Below are positions 1-13,209 of a stretch of 64,000 bases of DNA, one piece after another. The stretch comes from Marsupella aquatica. Lineage: Eukaryota; Marchantiophyta. A program made the translations under genes and the position numbers. Every line of letters starts with the position of its first letter. The stretch's first letter is position 1. The DNA is taken from contig OZ316891.1 of the NCBI GenBank assembly GCA_973895155.1, forward strand, positions 15,934,001 through 15,998,000, in the 5' to 3' direction. Below the pieces are notes generated by a model, which was given only the letters and a program-made list of their open reading frames with translations, did no database searches and was not told the DNA's origin.

Positions 1-3000
1 TAACAGTACATGATTAGCAGAGAAATGAAGTTCGTTAATTTGTCCTTAACTGCAGATGATTAGCAGGGAACTATTGGCTTTGAAAGCTGTAAACTGAAAG
101 ATGTGGGAAATGGATATTAGAAAACTCAAGATGTATGTGTGGGAGTTTACATAGTTTCATCCAATGTAATGGGGTTGTACAGTCTTCTGGTATTGGGCCT
201 CAAGCAGCGTCTGGAGGATTATTGCAAGTAGATACGTGAATTATAACCAAAGCTACTCTGGGCTTCCAGTAAAAACGACTAGACAATATGCGAATAGCGG
301 AAAACCCTCGTAGATTGTGTCCCAGCCAGAAAATTTCAAAATACTTTAAAACTTGTCCAGATTTGGAAATAGCAGCCGGTTTTGTATATAATTTCCAGTC
401 ATCGGAGCGTCTCTCGGCCTTAAACCTTCGTCAATGCTCACTGACATAACTGTTTCCATCAACGTTCTGTTCTTCCTTTTTGATGCACGATCTTGTCTCT
501 GTGCACTCAAAACTGTGAACTATCTCAGAATTCTCTCACTGTTCAAAAGGTATCCTATTTATCTCTGGGATATGAAACCAGTCTTCAATTTCCTCTAATA
601 ATCTTGGAAATGAGTTGGTTTCTGGTTCCCATTGCTGTTCTTTATCCAGAACAGTGCTGGCAAGAATGTGCCATAAGCAAGTCCTTGAGAGTCTCTTAGG
701 GTGTATTGAATGTCCACCTGGGAGGCCACATGCCGTAAGTGCAGAGACTTTCTTAGCCACATTGCTGATTATTGAGGGATGCTGTTCAGGGTTTATGGGA
801 ATCTCCTCGCAATTTGTCGCTCACTCTGTCTCTGTACCATCCTTCGACCGTTACTCTTCCACTCCCTAAACGTATGACTCAGCTTGTCTCCAGTGTTGTA
901 CCTGCTTCCGCGTTGCAGATTATCTGCCCCGATATATAGCGATATCTTTCTTACGATTTTGGAGGACTTGACCTTGGGAAAACTCCAGGCTCTATATTAT
1001 CCTCATCAAAATCTCCGGAATGTCTCTTGAATGGAAGCTAAACTCAGGAATACGTGGCCATATGGTGTCCCCCAAACTTTCAGATAACTATGTATCGATT
1101 GAGGTTCCAAATTCTCCCACACATATAGGCCAACAAGCATATATAAATTTGTATATGTAAGTAAGTAGTTTACGTGTCTCGACGATTGCATTTTTTCTCA
1201 ACCAATGGATAGAGCCGCATGGGGGAACGATTTCTTCAGACACTTGAATTCATGGTGGCATACGGAGGCGTGGCCAGATGATCCCGACTGTTGGATTAAT
1301 TATGAGGCACACAACTTGGACTGTTGGACTAACTCAGCTGCAGATCTGAGGTATGTGCAGACCTGATTTCGGCCGTGCACCTGCTACACTATGTCGTAGA
1401 GGGCATTGGCATACACTCCCTTTCGTCTGGCCTTTTGGCGCCAAGATCGCGCCCCAAATAAAACTCGGCAAATCTATTGAGGGGCATTGAATATTCGTGG
1501 GCAAGGTAGATCTGAAAATTATTTTTGCAGCAACCCAGAGCTCAGCAACTTGAGTGAGATGTCTCCAACCATAGCCCACGTGTGGCTGTCAGCAGCAGAT
1601 GATAGGAGATCTGATGCGTGCGCTTTTTTTCTTATTCATCATTGGGCAACTTTCAGAATCTAGTTTGGTTCCAGACTCAAACGCCGCTCTTGGTGGAGAA
1701 TGATCAAACCTTCTCTATTTGAAGACTAATGAATCTGCCCGGATTAGTCATTTCAAAGGCACCCCCTGTTTCTAAGAAGAAGAAGCTTACTCGCTAATCT
1801 GCAGTTGAGCTATGTCGGATTAACAAAATTAGAACCGTCAACGTGGATATTTTGACGCCAGAAGTGGCTCACTTGAGTCTGAAATTAAGTAGAAAAGCAA
1901 CCACGTCTAGATATATTGGAAGGCTGTTTGAGATCAGGTACGACTTTCTTCTGTTGAAACTTGCCTATCCAGGAGCTCTTGGGCCCCTTCAGGGCTCTTC
2001 AGGGGTGTGCATGCAGATTTTTTCACCGAGTACTCCACTGGAGAATGCTCCCTCGAAATCTTATGGAGGGACATAAGGGTCACCCTGGGCAGCCAGAATG
2101 AAACTGATAGAAAATCGTGACCACGGGAGGAAAGGTTTCAGTGGAGTCACTCTGGACTTAGCCGCGACCTACAAGCCAATCCTACTATATATAAATGGCA
2201 CCATCAACATTGTCATTTCTTTGGAAGTCCAATGAACAGTTCGCTGGCTTCCAGCCTGATGATAATTAAGAGAGAATCAAAGTCTCGTTCTGATTCAGGT
2301 ATAGCGTCGCATCATCAAGGCTGGTGCAATTGACGAGGATCAGATGCAGAAGACGAAGTGGAAACTGGCAAAGCTTGTTGGGGGGAGTCGCCCGGGAAGT
2401 GGATGGCTTAGCTGCTTGCTTCCTAGAAGCGCATCTTAGAACTGGTTCCTTGTGGACAAGTTCTGCCCTGCACGGCGTAAAAGTAGTTTGAGCCGAAGAT
2501 GACCAACAGTGAGTAGACTTTGTGGGAGAGCAGTACCCTGGCTCCAGTGTTCGAAACGATGAAAGAAGACTGGAGACAACTTGGGGGAATTGACGAAGTT
2601 CGTGGTTGAACACTCAATGGCAAAGTGCAGGGTCTAATGCCGCAATTCCATTGCTGACACTTCTTCACGAGTGCATCCTTACTGTCCAAGTAGCATGGTG
2701 GGTGCCAGGCTGGATTGTTAACCCACCGAGTGTATAAGTGACTTACAGGGTAGGGAGATTGAATAGAGAACTTTGGGTCCAATGGAACAACATCAGTACG
2801 CTGATCAGAATGATCTGCCTGGTCTTGAGGACTAAAACGTTCCAGGAACTTGACGTCTCATCAGCCAAACACTGACGATCAAGTATATTCTCTAATTCTC
2901 TAGCCTCGGTGCTTATCGCCAGCGGACATCGAAGGGAAAGGGTACAAATAATCATATAATAATAAGTAGATACTAATATGGTTCCAGCCTGAGGGCATGG

Positions 3001-5940
3001 ATCATGCATCTGCCAAAAGGAACCAAGTCTCCATGGTGCAAATGGATCATCTTGGTATCCATTGGTAAGATCCTCATTCAAAATTGACATTATTTCCTTC
3101 AGTTCTACACGAAGGTAATGTTCACTTACACCGCCGCTGGCTATATATAAAGCGGAAGGGACCAGACTTCCCAACCTTTTCACATTCCACTCACTTCTCT
3201 CCTCTGCCGTGCCAATCTGATCCACTGTTTCAGGAAAAGCGTACTTTTAATGGTGAAAGCTGTTGGATCCAGGTTTTGTCATGGCTAGTGGTGCTTTAAG
3301 TTTCTGCCTCAGCCTAGGATAAGGCATTTTAAGTTGAGATCAAGTGTACAGTTGTGCATTTATCTATCTACCTATCTGTTAGAAACAATCCAGTTAGAAA
3401 AATCAACCGAGGAAAAGTTTGATGTGACTTCAATATTGAGATTGGACGAGGATACCAAATAACTATATAGATTGACTTAGGTTGGAAGGTGTGTTCTGCA
3501 TAGATGATATCTGAGGAAAGGTACTATTTCCCTATTGTTTACCGTAGCTTCTTGCAGAGGGGAGAAAGGGGAGAGGGGTTGTCAATCATACGTAAGAACC
3601 ACGCCTCACACGCTAGTGTGAAATGAACGTACAAAAATGCAGCCAAAACTTGTAACTAGACTAGGCTTACGACCATGCCACGGTTCATGAATCAGGAAGT
3701 TCCTGCCTCAGAGCTGCTCTTCTGAGAGCATCTGCGGTTTGGAGCTGACCTCTGTACGATGCTCTCGAAGTGCAGTGAGGTACAAAACATACAAACCAGC
3801 ACGTATCGTGAAAATATGCGAGAACCCACCAATAAAAAGTTCTTATCCAGAAATTTTGCTTGCATAATTGCCTGAAAGCCATAGTCGCTACACCCTAATC
3901 TATCTTGCTCGCTGAATCTTGAGAGGTGCCTTTCTTGGAGAGATACTCCGCCATAAAACTATATCCTAATCTTGAACCCGAAGCAAGGACCAGACAGACC
4001 ACAAACATGCTCTTTTCAGTCTGTTGACATGTGCCTGTTTTTGGTGCCTGGATATTTTTATCTGCAAATGTCTTGAAATTATAATGGTTTGATCTTTCAC
4101 TCATATGAGATGAGGGCCTAAGATTTAGAGAAGAACGGGTTTGATATATAATAGCGCAGGCGTGTTCGTAAGCGAGGAATTTGTTTCTTGCAGGTTTGCA
4201 GCTAAATGTTCCCACCAGCACGCGCTTGAGAACAACTCTTTATGGTCTTACTTCTCCCGGCGGTCCTATGTATCCAACGAGGCCTGTCCGACATGCTGCA
4301 CGTGAAACCTTAGACTGTCTTTTCCCGGTATGTGCATGGTGTCCATCACCAACTGACACGGTTATAGAGCATTCATGCGTAAAATGGTTTCCCGAAGAAT
4401 TAGTTTCCCCGCCTCTTTTGATGATTCGGATTCACTTTTATAGGCATGTTAAGCATTAGATAATTTCAAAATCTCCATTTCCAGTTAATCAAGTGGTACT
4501 GCTTTTAAGCTGTTAGTGGCTAAGACTATCGTCAGAAACTAGAAAGCTATGGATGTGATTAACCAATTCTTAATTGCTTTATGCAGGTTGGACGCAACTC
4601 GAGACATCTCATTAGTCTTTTCTTCCGTTTATTTCATCCTTATTACTGGCCTATATCCTTATGGAACTTTATGGTGACGTCAATCATGGGTATTGTACAG
4701 CGAATTTATTTAAAGTTGTATAACCTCTGGGAATGCATACTCGGCCGTCACCATTTTCCACATGAATAGTGATAGCTTATGTGTTAGGTACCATTTTTAT
4801 AGTCCTAAAAAATACTTTTCGGACCGGATAAGCAACGGTTTATCCTATCGATATATGCTGGCAGTAGAAGTCAACATAGAGAAGACTTCGAGGCAAGCTA
4901 AAGGTTGAGAACCAACTCCAACAGAATTTGCATTCAGGAAGACTTTTTCATCTTGTGTACTTCCAAATCGATTGATTTATCGTGGGGATTCGTGGAGATG
5001 CTGTGGCACTATGACGGTTCTGGATCTGCAAATTCCCCTTTGTGTACAGAGTGATCACATTCCCATAGGTTACTCTCAGTTTGAAGAAGAACACTTCAGA
5101 AGAGACGGATTCACCTACTTTTTGTCCGTATGAACGAGTGTACAGGCCTTGTCAAAATTTTAAATCTCTTGCTCTCTATCCCAATTTTCAGTGCCTTTCT
5201 CAAGCCCTTGAATGTAGGCGTCTTGGTTGTATGTAAGTTTTATTCCATTCAAATTGAAAATCTACGTATTGAACCTCCTCTGTTGTGATTGAGAAGTGAA
5301 AGGCGGTGGATACGTGTAGCCTTTCAAGTATCCATCTCGTGTTAGCCATGATTGTGTTCATTAGTACCCCGAGTTTGTATTATCCAGACCAGCGCTGGCT
5401 TTGACCAAATTGTGATTACAATCTCACCTCGTAAAGCTAAGATCCTAGGCTCAGTAGGATGCCAGCAAGAGCCACTCTTTGCTGCGCATTTCGTTGTAAA
5501 TTGAGTCTTGACTCCACTGACTAAGTTTGCTATTCGTCATCCCTCCTCTGCCTGTCACACACGACAAGAATCAGCCATATTTCTTGGCTTGATTCATTTG
5601 TCTCATGATTGGACCCCTTGATTACTGTCCTGCTTTAGACAGTTATTCTCTTGGAACTTGGATGGAATGGAGTCGGCTGTGAATTGCCTAAGTGGTATTT
5701 AGTAATCTTGAAAACTCTGAAGTACAGGTTGAGGTCTATTCTATGGCCTCCAACTGGGATTTAGTAGAAAAAAATCTCCCTTGTTTAGCCTTGTACTTCA
5801 ACAAGGATTTCTTGATATCCAAAGACTTAGGAGAAAGTCTAAGTCTCAAGTACCTATGAGCTCTTTTCAATCCAAATTAATTACGACCCCATGAGAGGTC
5901 CTTTGCAAATTCCTTGCCATCACAAGGTTGCGTCACATTA
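1..5940. other. Unassigned flank without a recognisable gene
   Basis: Only short reading frames are present. The longest is about 160 codons on the minus strand at 2743-3225 and shows no motif I recognise. Two TATA-like boxes lie on the plus strand (2186-2195 and 3142-3152), but no convincing downstream coding exon follows either. None of the palindromes or terminal repeats of the transposons further right appears here. It could hold small exons of a host gene or old unrecognisable repeats; the sequence alone does not decide. Confidence 0.5.
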
Positions 5941-6247
5941 ACACAACCAGTCATAAACAGAACAGATCCTATTTTTAACAGTAACAAAAGTGCACATTCA
6001 TGTTTGTGGCAAAAGCAACACAACCAGTCATAAACAGAACAGATCCTATTTTTAACAGTAACAAAAGTGCACATTCATGTTTGTGGCAAAAGCAACACAA
6101 CCAGTCATAAACAGAACAGATCCTATTTTTTACAGTAACAAAAGTGCACATTCATGTTTGTGGCAAAAGCAACACAACCAGTCATAAACAAAACAGATCC
6201 TATTTTTACAGTAACAAAAGTGCACATTCATGTTTGTGGCAAAAGCA
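5941..6247. repeat. Tandem repeat, four 77-bp units
   Basis: Units begin at 5941, 6018, 6095 and 6172, each with ACACAACCAGTCATAAACA and ending in GTTTGTGGCAAAAGC. Spacing is exactly 77 bp for the first three; the last unit lacks one T. Units differ by only one or two bases, so the array is young. Confidence 0.95.
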
Positions 6248-6479
6248 ACTTAATTTTTGGGGTGTCATACCGTAAATATTAAACGTAAAAAAACCAGAAT
6301 ACAAAGGAAGAGGTGTCATTTAGTAAAATAAAGTTACCATTTGTCAATGATATATCAATGTTTTACATCAAAATGCTTGTATTTTTAATTGTTTGCAAGT
6401 TTAAAAACATAACCAATTGATAAAAATGTACATAGTTAGAACCTCTTTGGCTCCACATTGTAAAACTAAATAATCAATC

Positions 6480-6960
6480 TCCTTAATACTAGATGAAATT
6501 TGTCAATGTTTGATTCATTGGAAAGCTCAAGATCAAGAAACTCATGAACTCTTTAGTAATGTCTTGATAAAATTTCTCAATGGCACACTCATTGGAAAGC
6601 TAGAGTAAAATTAGAAACTCATCATCTTCTTAGTACACAAAATCTATCAATGTTAGGTTCATTGGAAAGTCAAAGAAATTTGGATACTCATGATCTCTCT
6701 AATTCTTGACGAATACTCCCAATGGCACACTTTAGAAAGCTAGAGAGATTGAAAATCTCATGATCTCCTCAGTACCGTGACAAAATCTGACATGAAATTT
6801 TTCAATGTTGGACTCAATGTTGGAAAGCTAAAAAAACTCATGAACTCATGATCAAAATTTCTTATTGTCACACTCATTGAAAATGCCAGGAAATTCAAAA
6901 ACTCATTTGGAATTTGACAAAATTTGTCAATTTGAAACTCATTGGAAACTCTTTCTCGAT
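6480..6960. repeat. Degenerate ~70-bp tandem array
   Basis: The core CATTGGAAAG with flanking TCAATGT and ACTCATGA words recurs at roughly 6521, 6595, 6665, 6735, 6823, 6879 and 6945, a spacing of about 56-88 bp. The units are strongly diverged. The left breakpoint of the 11.6-kb duplication (6571) lies inside this array. Confidence 0.7.
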
Positions 6961-7964
6961 TAAGAGATGTTACAATCTCTTCACCGTCACAAACTTAGCC
7001 GTTGCAAATTGATTTATTTGATTGCATTGCCATCATTTGTCTGCAATGCTTGCTTCCTAGTTTGAATTGTTTGCATCCCTCTAGTCTTCAATTGAAGCTC
7101 ACTCTGAACACAGTTTGACGCCAAATGCAACCTTTATGTTGAAGAAACAATTGTTGATCTTCCCCTCACACCATAACTTTCTTAAATAAGAAAATTACAA
7201 ACCCATCATATGAAGTGATGACTCGTCCATTTTGTGCATTCTTCCCACCAAAATAACAAGCGCTCCTTTGCCAACAGCTGAGTGTTGTCCTCCAGTTTGT
7301 CTTGTGATAGTATTGCTCAATGTAAGTCACAAACGATCAATCAGAAATGGTAGAAACACAATTTCTCCAATGTGTAAGCGAAAATAATCAAAAAACTCAA
7401 TTCCTCCAATTCAACCTTCCATTTGATAAACCAAAGAGATTATCTCAACCAGATCAATCTACTCTATCTTTTGAGTGTTCTCTTTTGTATTGCACACACC
7501 AAGACCACCAGGAGACTCAAAACCATTGGTTACCTCCTTGCTGAAAATTGATTTCACTTCATCACACACACATTCCTTAGATGAACATGGGGGTCCACGG
7601 ATTAATTGGCACTATTATGTCTCCACTAGCTAAGCCAATCATTTTTAAACCTCATAATTTCCAACTCACGAGTAACAGCCACCATCAGTAGTATCTTTCT
7701 TGTAAACAAGTTAATACCATAGTTTGGAGTGCTTTGTACCAGATTCATTCTGCAACCCTTTCTATGGATGTAAATTGCCACACAATGAGTAAAGATGCAA
7801 TGATTCCCTAAACTCTAAACCCTAAACCCTCATCCCCAGAATATGTCCCTTTTGTAGAGTAAGCCCTCGTCCCCGTAATATATCCCTTTTGAAATGGTGG
7901 CTGAAGCGGAGTTGTAGGATGTGTTGGTAAGTATAAAGTATTATCTTATTCCTTGTTGGTTTAA
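6961..7964. other. AT-rich stretch without a gene
   Basis: Only short frames, none with a recognised motif. A telomere-like run sits near its right end, just before the GC-rich LTR-like repeat. Confidence 0.5.
7807..7830. repeat. Short interstitial telomere-like run
   Basis: CCTAAACTCTAAACCCTAAACCCT: about three units of the plant telomere type (CCCTAAA), one of them altered. It is repeated at 40650-40673 in the second duplicate. Too short to mark a former chromosome end; mainly useful as a hint that the genome is a plant. Confidence 0.6.
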
Positions 7965-9445
7965 GTGGTGGACCTTACCACCCAGCGCCCTCACCAATCC
8001 CAACACTCACGCCTTTGTGCCCTTGGTGCCCGAACGCCTCTACGGAATACCTCAAGCAAGCAACCTAGTGCCCCTTGCACCGCCAACGGCCCCTCCCATA
8101 CGAAGCCGCACTTGCTCTCTAACACGACCGCTACTCAACGGTCCTCCCTATCTGCACAAGCAACCAAGCACCTCGGTAAGTAACCCTTTAGGATCTAGAA
8201 CTCGCCAAGTCTAGCATCCTAACTCAAGCTCAATAGACGTTGGTAAATAGGTCAGCGATAGGTCCTCTCGATGCCATAAGCCGGAACCAGAGCCCGCGCC
8301 CACTGTTCGTCCAAAACAGCTCCTTCCTTGGGCGCGGCCCGGGTACCCCCTCGTACCTATCCATCACCAACTAACCGTCCTGACCTCAGGACATGCTCAT
8401 GGCCCAAATAGCGTAGCTTGTCCTAAAGGTTGTCCCAACACGTCGGGACCAGAACGGCCCCGACTCTAGTAACCGCTCCCGGTTCGCCCCACTGGTGGTC
8501 TAGGGGCCGAGCACCCTTGGAACTCAGCCTCCACACCTACTTGGCCTTGCCTCCCCAATGCAAGCTCCCTTGGAAGACTGAACACGGCTTGGTTGCTGTT
8601 CGGCAAGATTTGGCAAGCGGGCGAGCTAACACCCGCAAACCACGAGAACCCACGGCACCCTCAGACCCAGATGAGCTCAGGAGGGCGTATCCCTCTTCAA
8701 GAGCTTTCCAACGCACCTAAGAAGTCCTCCAACGGACTTCCCGTTAGGAAGATATCACCATTTCCATTTGACCGTTTCCCTTAGTGTCGCGACCGCCGCG
8801 GCTCACGATTTCGGCTCGCCCTTAGCCCCCAGAGAGACACCACTCCCCTCATATATGCTTCTGGAGACCTGCCACCCCCGGACCAACTTTGGTCCCTAAA
8901 CATTTGGCCCCCAACCCGGATCCCATCGCGCATAATGGGCGCGCCACCAACTGGCAACGCCCATAACTTTCTTGATAGGCATCCGCAAGCGGAGTGCCTT
9001 AGCTCATTGTGACTGGGCCAACCCAGTGCTCATGCCTGGGCCCTCAGGTCTGATTGCCGCTCGGGATCCCCGACCGGCCCAACCCGGATTGGGCCACAAC
9101 TTACGCCCCAAGCGTCCTTTGCCAATGGCGTCAACTCCATTGGCCTTGGGCCCAAGAGGAGCTCACTCCCAAGCCCTCACAACTCAAAGTCCATCCGGAG
9201 GTCCGGACGGCCATCATTGAGCCCGGCCCATTTTCCCTTGACCCGACCAGCCATAGGCTAGTCCAAGTCCTTAGTGTGTGCCCCCAGCTTGGCTCCTTGC
9301 CTCGCTAGACCCACGTCTCATTGCCCACAAGTCTCCCCATGCTAAGTCCTCCCCTGATGGCCTGTCCGGGCCTGGACCATAAGGGAGCTCGGCGTCGGAG
9401 TCAGCGACGCCCGAGCTAAGTGTTAAGGTAGTCGAGTTCCGTGAC
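7965..9445 (-). repeat. GC-rich LTR-like repeat, left arm
   Basis: A ~1.48-kb GC-rich block that recurs inverted at about 15115-16578 and in the same orientation at about 36470-37943, where it sits just after a chromovirus integrase and a purine tract and so behaves as a 3' LTR. Read on the minus strand it has a TATA-like CATATATGAGGGG, which suggests promoter polarity on that strand. Identity between arms looks to be roughly 85-90% by eye. The exact ends are uncertain: TGTTGG at 7923 is a possible terminus. Confidence 0.6.
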
Positions 9446-9551
9446 TGTTTACCTTGGACTCTTTGAGTGAAAGAGTTAATGTTTGTCCAGGTTAGCAGTT
9501 TGGTGGTGGGTGTGTAAGTTAGTTACCACCTAAGTTCTTTACTAGCATCAC

Positions 9552-10042
9552 GAGTAAAGTTACATCATCAATTATCAATCGTTTCCGTCAGTCGACCTGA
9601 TATCAGTCGCCACATCATCTCAGAGAGGCCGCCAAGATGTGGAGCCGAAAAAAAATGCGAAAAAAAAAATTCAATTTTTTTCTCAAAATTTAATGAATAA
9701 AAAAAATTGAAATTTTTTTGACTCTGGGTGTCCGTACCGTACGGACATCACTTCTCGTCGGGGCCAGGGGATATGGCCAGGCGTCCGTACGGTACGGACA
9801 CCAAATTTCGTAAACTTTTTTTTTCAATTTTTTTTCATTTTGAATTTTTCAAGAAAATAATTTTTAATTTTTTTTCTCATTTTTTTGTCCGTACGCTGAT
9901 CTCGGCGAGGTCAGCTGAGATTGAGTCAATCTCAGCTACCTAGCTGAGATGCGTGGAAGTGCAAAGTCATCATCTCAACTGCTCAACTGAGATTCAAAAT
10001 AATTTCAGCAGAAAAACTGATAATTGATGATCCTCGCTAGCC
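9552..10042. mobile_element. 491-bp MITE-like element with 10-bp target duplication
   Basis: CTAGCATCAC occurs directly on both sides (9542-9551 and 10043-10052). Inside, the ends carry the inverted repeat ATCATCAATTATCA / TGATAATTGATGAT. A ~10-bp duplication and long subterminal inverted repeats fit a Mutator-type non-autonomous element. It has no coding capacity. Its interior has long A/T tracts and two near-perfect palindromes (9729-9747 and 9783-9799) plus repeated AGCTGAGAT words. The same insertion is at 42395-42885. Confidence 0.75.
9729..9799. repeat. Paired GTCCGTAC palindromes
   Basis: TGTCCGTACCGTACGGACA (9729-9747) and GTCCGTACGGTACGGAC (9783-9799) are each palindromic around one central base and are reverse complements of each other, so they can also pair together into a larger stem. 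They lie inside the 491-bp element. In the second duplicate the right-hand one has a single G-to-A change. Confidence 0.85.
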
Positions 10043-10576
10043 CTAGCATCACTCAACCAAAAGATGTTATTTTTTGGCACTCTCGGTTGTTACTTGGCCC
10101 AGGGTAGAGCATCTCTTCACAGTGTAACACAACTTGGGCAAAGATCTTTGCAGTGCAAGCATAGTAGCAGTAGAGCATGGTAACATCAATTGCCAAGAGA
10201 TAGACGGTGCCTAATGTTGGAAACCGTCAGCTCAGACTAGACAACAATGCAGAACATGAGGATGCACACAATCTCATACTACACCTACAAGACACCAATG
10301 ATGGAGAAACTCTTGAAGGATCCATAGCTCATGAGAAAGAATATGTGAAAAATAAGGGAGAGAATGTTCTTCCTCCAACCTATACCCCCCAAGGGGGACT
10401 AAGATGTGTGGGCCCAAATAAGTAGATTTTATCCTAAACTAACCAAAGGTCAACTAACTCTAGTAAGGCCAAACTAACTAAAGCCAAGAACTTGAGTCAA
10501 TTCCTAACAATCTCCACCTTGACTCCAGTTCACACAATGAGTCAGGTGATAAACAATATGTAACTAAGTAACATAT

Positions 10577-12419
10577 TTACATAGTCTCCGGTTTGGCCCT
10601 AACATTAATAATATCCACACAATGACTAAAGCAACTGGTAGATAAAACTTTGGTAAGCATGTTTGTCGCATTCTCCTCTGAAGCCACCTTCTCCAAAAAA
10701 ATCTGTTTTGTCTCAATTACCTCATGGATAAAGTGATAACGAATATCAACGTGCTTTGTCCTAGCATGAAACACAGGGTTCTTAGCCAGATGCAAAGCAC
10801 TTTGACTATCACACAACAGCACTGGTCTTTCAGGTGAAAGACCCATATCATGCATTCACCAATTTTTGTAACTAACCAGATCAGCTCCTTGGTTGTCTCG
10901 CAGCCACATACTCAACCTCACCAGTAGACAATGCAACACACGATTGAGTTGCCAACTTCCAACTTATACAACCTTCACCCAACATAAACACATAGCCTGA
11001 AGTAGACTTTTTGTTATCCAAGTTATCAGCATAATCTGAATTTGCTTTCCCATCAAATAGAATCCCACAATCTAAGGTATCTTTCAGATACCGCAAAACC
11101 CACTTCACTGCTTCCCAGTGAAGTTTACCAGGGTTTGTCATAAATCTAATCAAAATGCTAACAACGTGGGCAATGTCAGGTCTAGTGCATGTCATTGCAT
11201 ACATCAAACTACCCACAACACTATCATAGGGAACTTGTTTCATCGCTAGTGTATCACTCTCACTAGAAGGGCAACCATTCTTTGAGAGTTTGAAGTGGGA
11301 AGCCAATGGAGTACCAACTGGTTTTGCATTCTTCATTCCATACTTGGCAAGTACCTTCTCCAAATATTGCTTTTGAGACAACCATAATTGTCACTGTTTC
11401 CTATCACAATGAATCTCCATCCCTAGAATCTTCTTGGCCTGACCCAAGTCCTTCATTGAAAACTCCTTACTCAACATTGCTCTTAGATGGGAAACATCAA
11501 ACTTATTCTCATCCAGGATCAGCATGTCATCCACGTATAGTGCCAGCACAATGTAACTAAAATATGAGCAATTCTTTACCTCCTTCATGTAAATACAATA
11601 ATCATGTTTACTCCGCGTGAATCCCTGAGACAACATGAAGGAATTTGCTTGTTCCACTATCTGGGACTCTGTTTCAATTTGTATAACGAGTGCAAGAGCT
11701 GACATACCAAAATGTTTGGTCTTCTCATCAATAAAATCTAGAGGTTGAGTCATATAAACCTCCACATCAAGAAATCCATGCAGGAAAGCATTAATTACTT
11801 CCATCTGATCTAACTCAAGATCATAGAATGCCACAATTGCAAGTAAAACACAGATAGTAGCGAGTTTGACAACTAGTGAGAAAATCTCTGTGTATTCCAA
11901 ACCCTCCTTCTCGGTATACCCTTTGGCCACAAGGCATGCCTTGTAAGTGCCATCTTGCTTCTTCTTGTACAACCATCTACACATAACCAATGTCTTCCCG
12001 CGAGGCATGTCAATTAAGCTCCAAGTTGAATTCTTTTTCAAAGAATTCATCTCCTTCAACATTGCCTCCATCCACTTATCATTTTCTGGAGAGACCATAG
12101 TTTCTTCATAGCTAGACGGGTCTCCATCTTCAGTGAGCAAAATAAAACCGGGATCATCATTGTGCTCAACTACAAGAACACGAGGATCTGCAAAACTAAA
12201 TCTATCAGGGGGTTGGCCAAGATTGGCCCTTATGAAGTGCCTCAATTGAGGAACTGCACCTCTACCAAAGGTTCCAGTAACTTCCTCGGCACCATCAAGC
12301 TCCACCATAGTGGGTTCCTCCACCTGCTCCTCCTGATTATCCTGGGGTCTTGACAACCATTCTTTGTCAAAAATAACATTTTTACTAACAATTGCCTTGC
12401 AATCGATAGGATCCCACAA
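10577..12419 (-). pseudogene. Copia-A reverse transcriptase and RNase H (broken)
   Basis: Reverse transcriptase of a Ty1/copia polyprotein. A long open stretch (12419-11391) has the conserved WLYKKK, VAKGYT and INAFLHG blocks and the catalytic LYVDDM motif; it ends in KKILGMEIH followed by a stop. A second open piece (11381-10881) continues with KPVGTPLASH, MYAMTCTRPDIAHVV and KSTSGYVFMLG. The RNase H end (10855-10577) has CDSQSALHLAKNP and TKHVDIRYHFI. The breaks at 11385 and about 10860 show it is not translatable as one protein. It would copy the element's RNA into DNA if intact. It lies downstream of the integrase on the same strand, the order Gag-PR-INT-RT-RH that defines copia. Confidence 0.93.
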
Positions 12420-13209
12420 TTTATAGCCCTTCTACCCAAGACTAAAGCCTAGAAAAATATATTTTTTTAGACTTGGGATCCAATTTAGACCTGTGTCTGC
12501 TCAATGTGAACATAGGCAGCACACCCAAAAACTTGGAGTCTAGAGTAATTTGCAGGTCTCTTATACCACAACTCAAATGGAGTCTACATCAACTTACTAT
12601 TGTGCGGTGACAGGTTGTAAATGTATGCACCTTGGTTGATACCATCAACCCAAAAATTATTGGGCACCTTGGACTTATATAGCATGTTGTGTGCTTTCTC
12701 TGGTGATGTCCAATTCAACCATTCTACACCTCTATTTGCTGTGAGGTCTCCGGTACAATGTAATGACGCCTGAGGCCATGGTCCTAACCAAATTGGTCAA
12801 ACCCATTGGACTTATACTCGCCACCATTATATGACCAAACACACTTTAACTCCTTCCCAGTTTGTAGCTCCACCATGGCCTTCCACTCCTTGAAGATCTC
12901 AAACACTTGAGACTTTTCCTTCATGTAGTACAACCAACACATTCGAGAGTAATCATCAATAAATGTCACAAAATATCTTGTTCCATCCAACGACAACTCG
13001 GGCACTGGACCCCAAACATCCAAATGTACATACTCAAAAATCTTATGAGAATGGTATGAACTGGAACTGAAACTCACTCTCCTTTGCTTGCCGTGGATGC
13101 AATCTTCATTGAAAGAGAGTATACCAAATTGAGCGTCTTGCAACAAATCTCTATTTTTGATGGTTGTCAATCCTTTACCACTCAAGTGCCCCAACCGTGC
13201 ATGCCACAA
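12420..13209 (-). pseudogene. Copia-A integrase (broken)
   Basis: Begins with the GAG-pre-integrase word MWHARLGHLS, then a zinc-like CIHGKQRR segment, and the integrase core with HLDVWGPVPE, FVTFIDDYSRMCW and SYNGGEY. The last motif normally reads SDNGGEY: the second catalytic aspartate is replaced by tyrosine, so the enzyme would be dead even without other lesions. The C-terminal part (12420-12780) still shows YKRPANYSRLQVFGC-like sequence, interrupted by several stops. The 13210-13432 part upstream also has stops. Identical lesions occur in the second duplicate, so they predate the duplication. Confidence 0.85.

Larger units (their letters stand above)
9446..10509 (-). repeat. Copia-A 3' LTR, interrupted by a small element
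   Basis: Immediately after the purine-rich AAGGTGGAGAT the minus strand reads TGTTAGGAATTGACTC, the usual form of a copia polypurine tract followed by an LTR start at 10509. A plausible end is GTAAACA at 9446, abutting the GC-rich repeat. Without the 491-bp element inserted at 9552-10042 and one copy of its target duplication, the LTR would be about 0.56 kb. No matching 5' LTR is visible upstream of gag, so the element is incomplete. Confidence 0.5.

Noticed and set aside
2743-3225. 160-codon minus-strand frame as a host gene
   Set aside because: No recognised motif, and overlapping frames on both strands are of similar quality; treated as unassigned.
5877-6074. 65-codon minus-strand frame
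   Set aside because: It is just the translation of the 77-bp tandem repeat.
7807-7830. Chromosome-end telomere
   Set aside because: Only about three units, embedded between other repeats and duplicated at 40650.
7965-9308. Proline-rich short frames on the plus strand as genes
   Set aside because: They lie in the GC-rich LTR-like repeat, recur in all its copies with broken frames, and reflect base composition.
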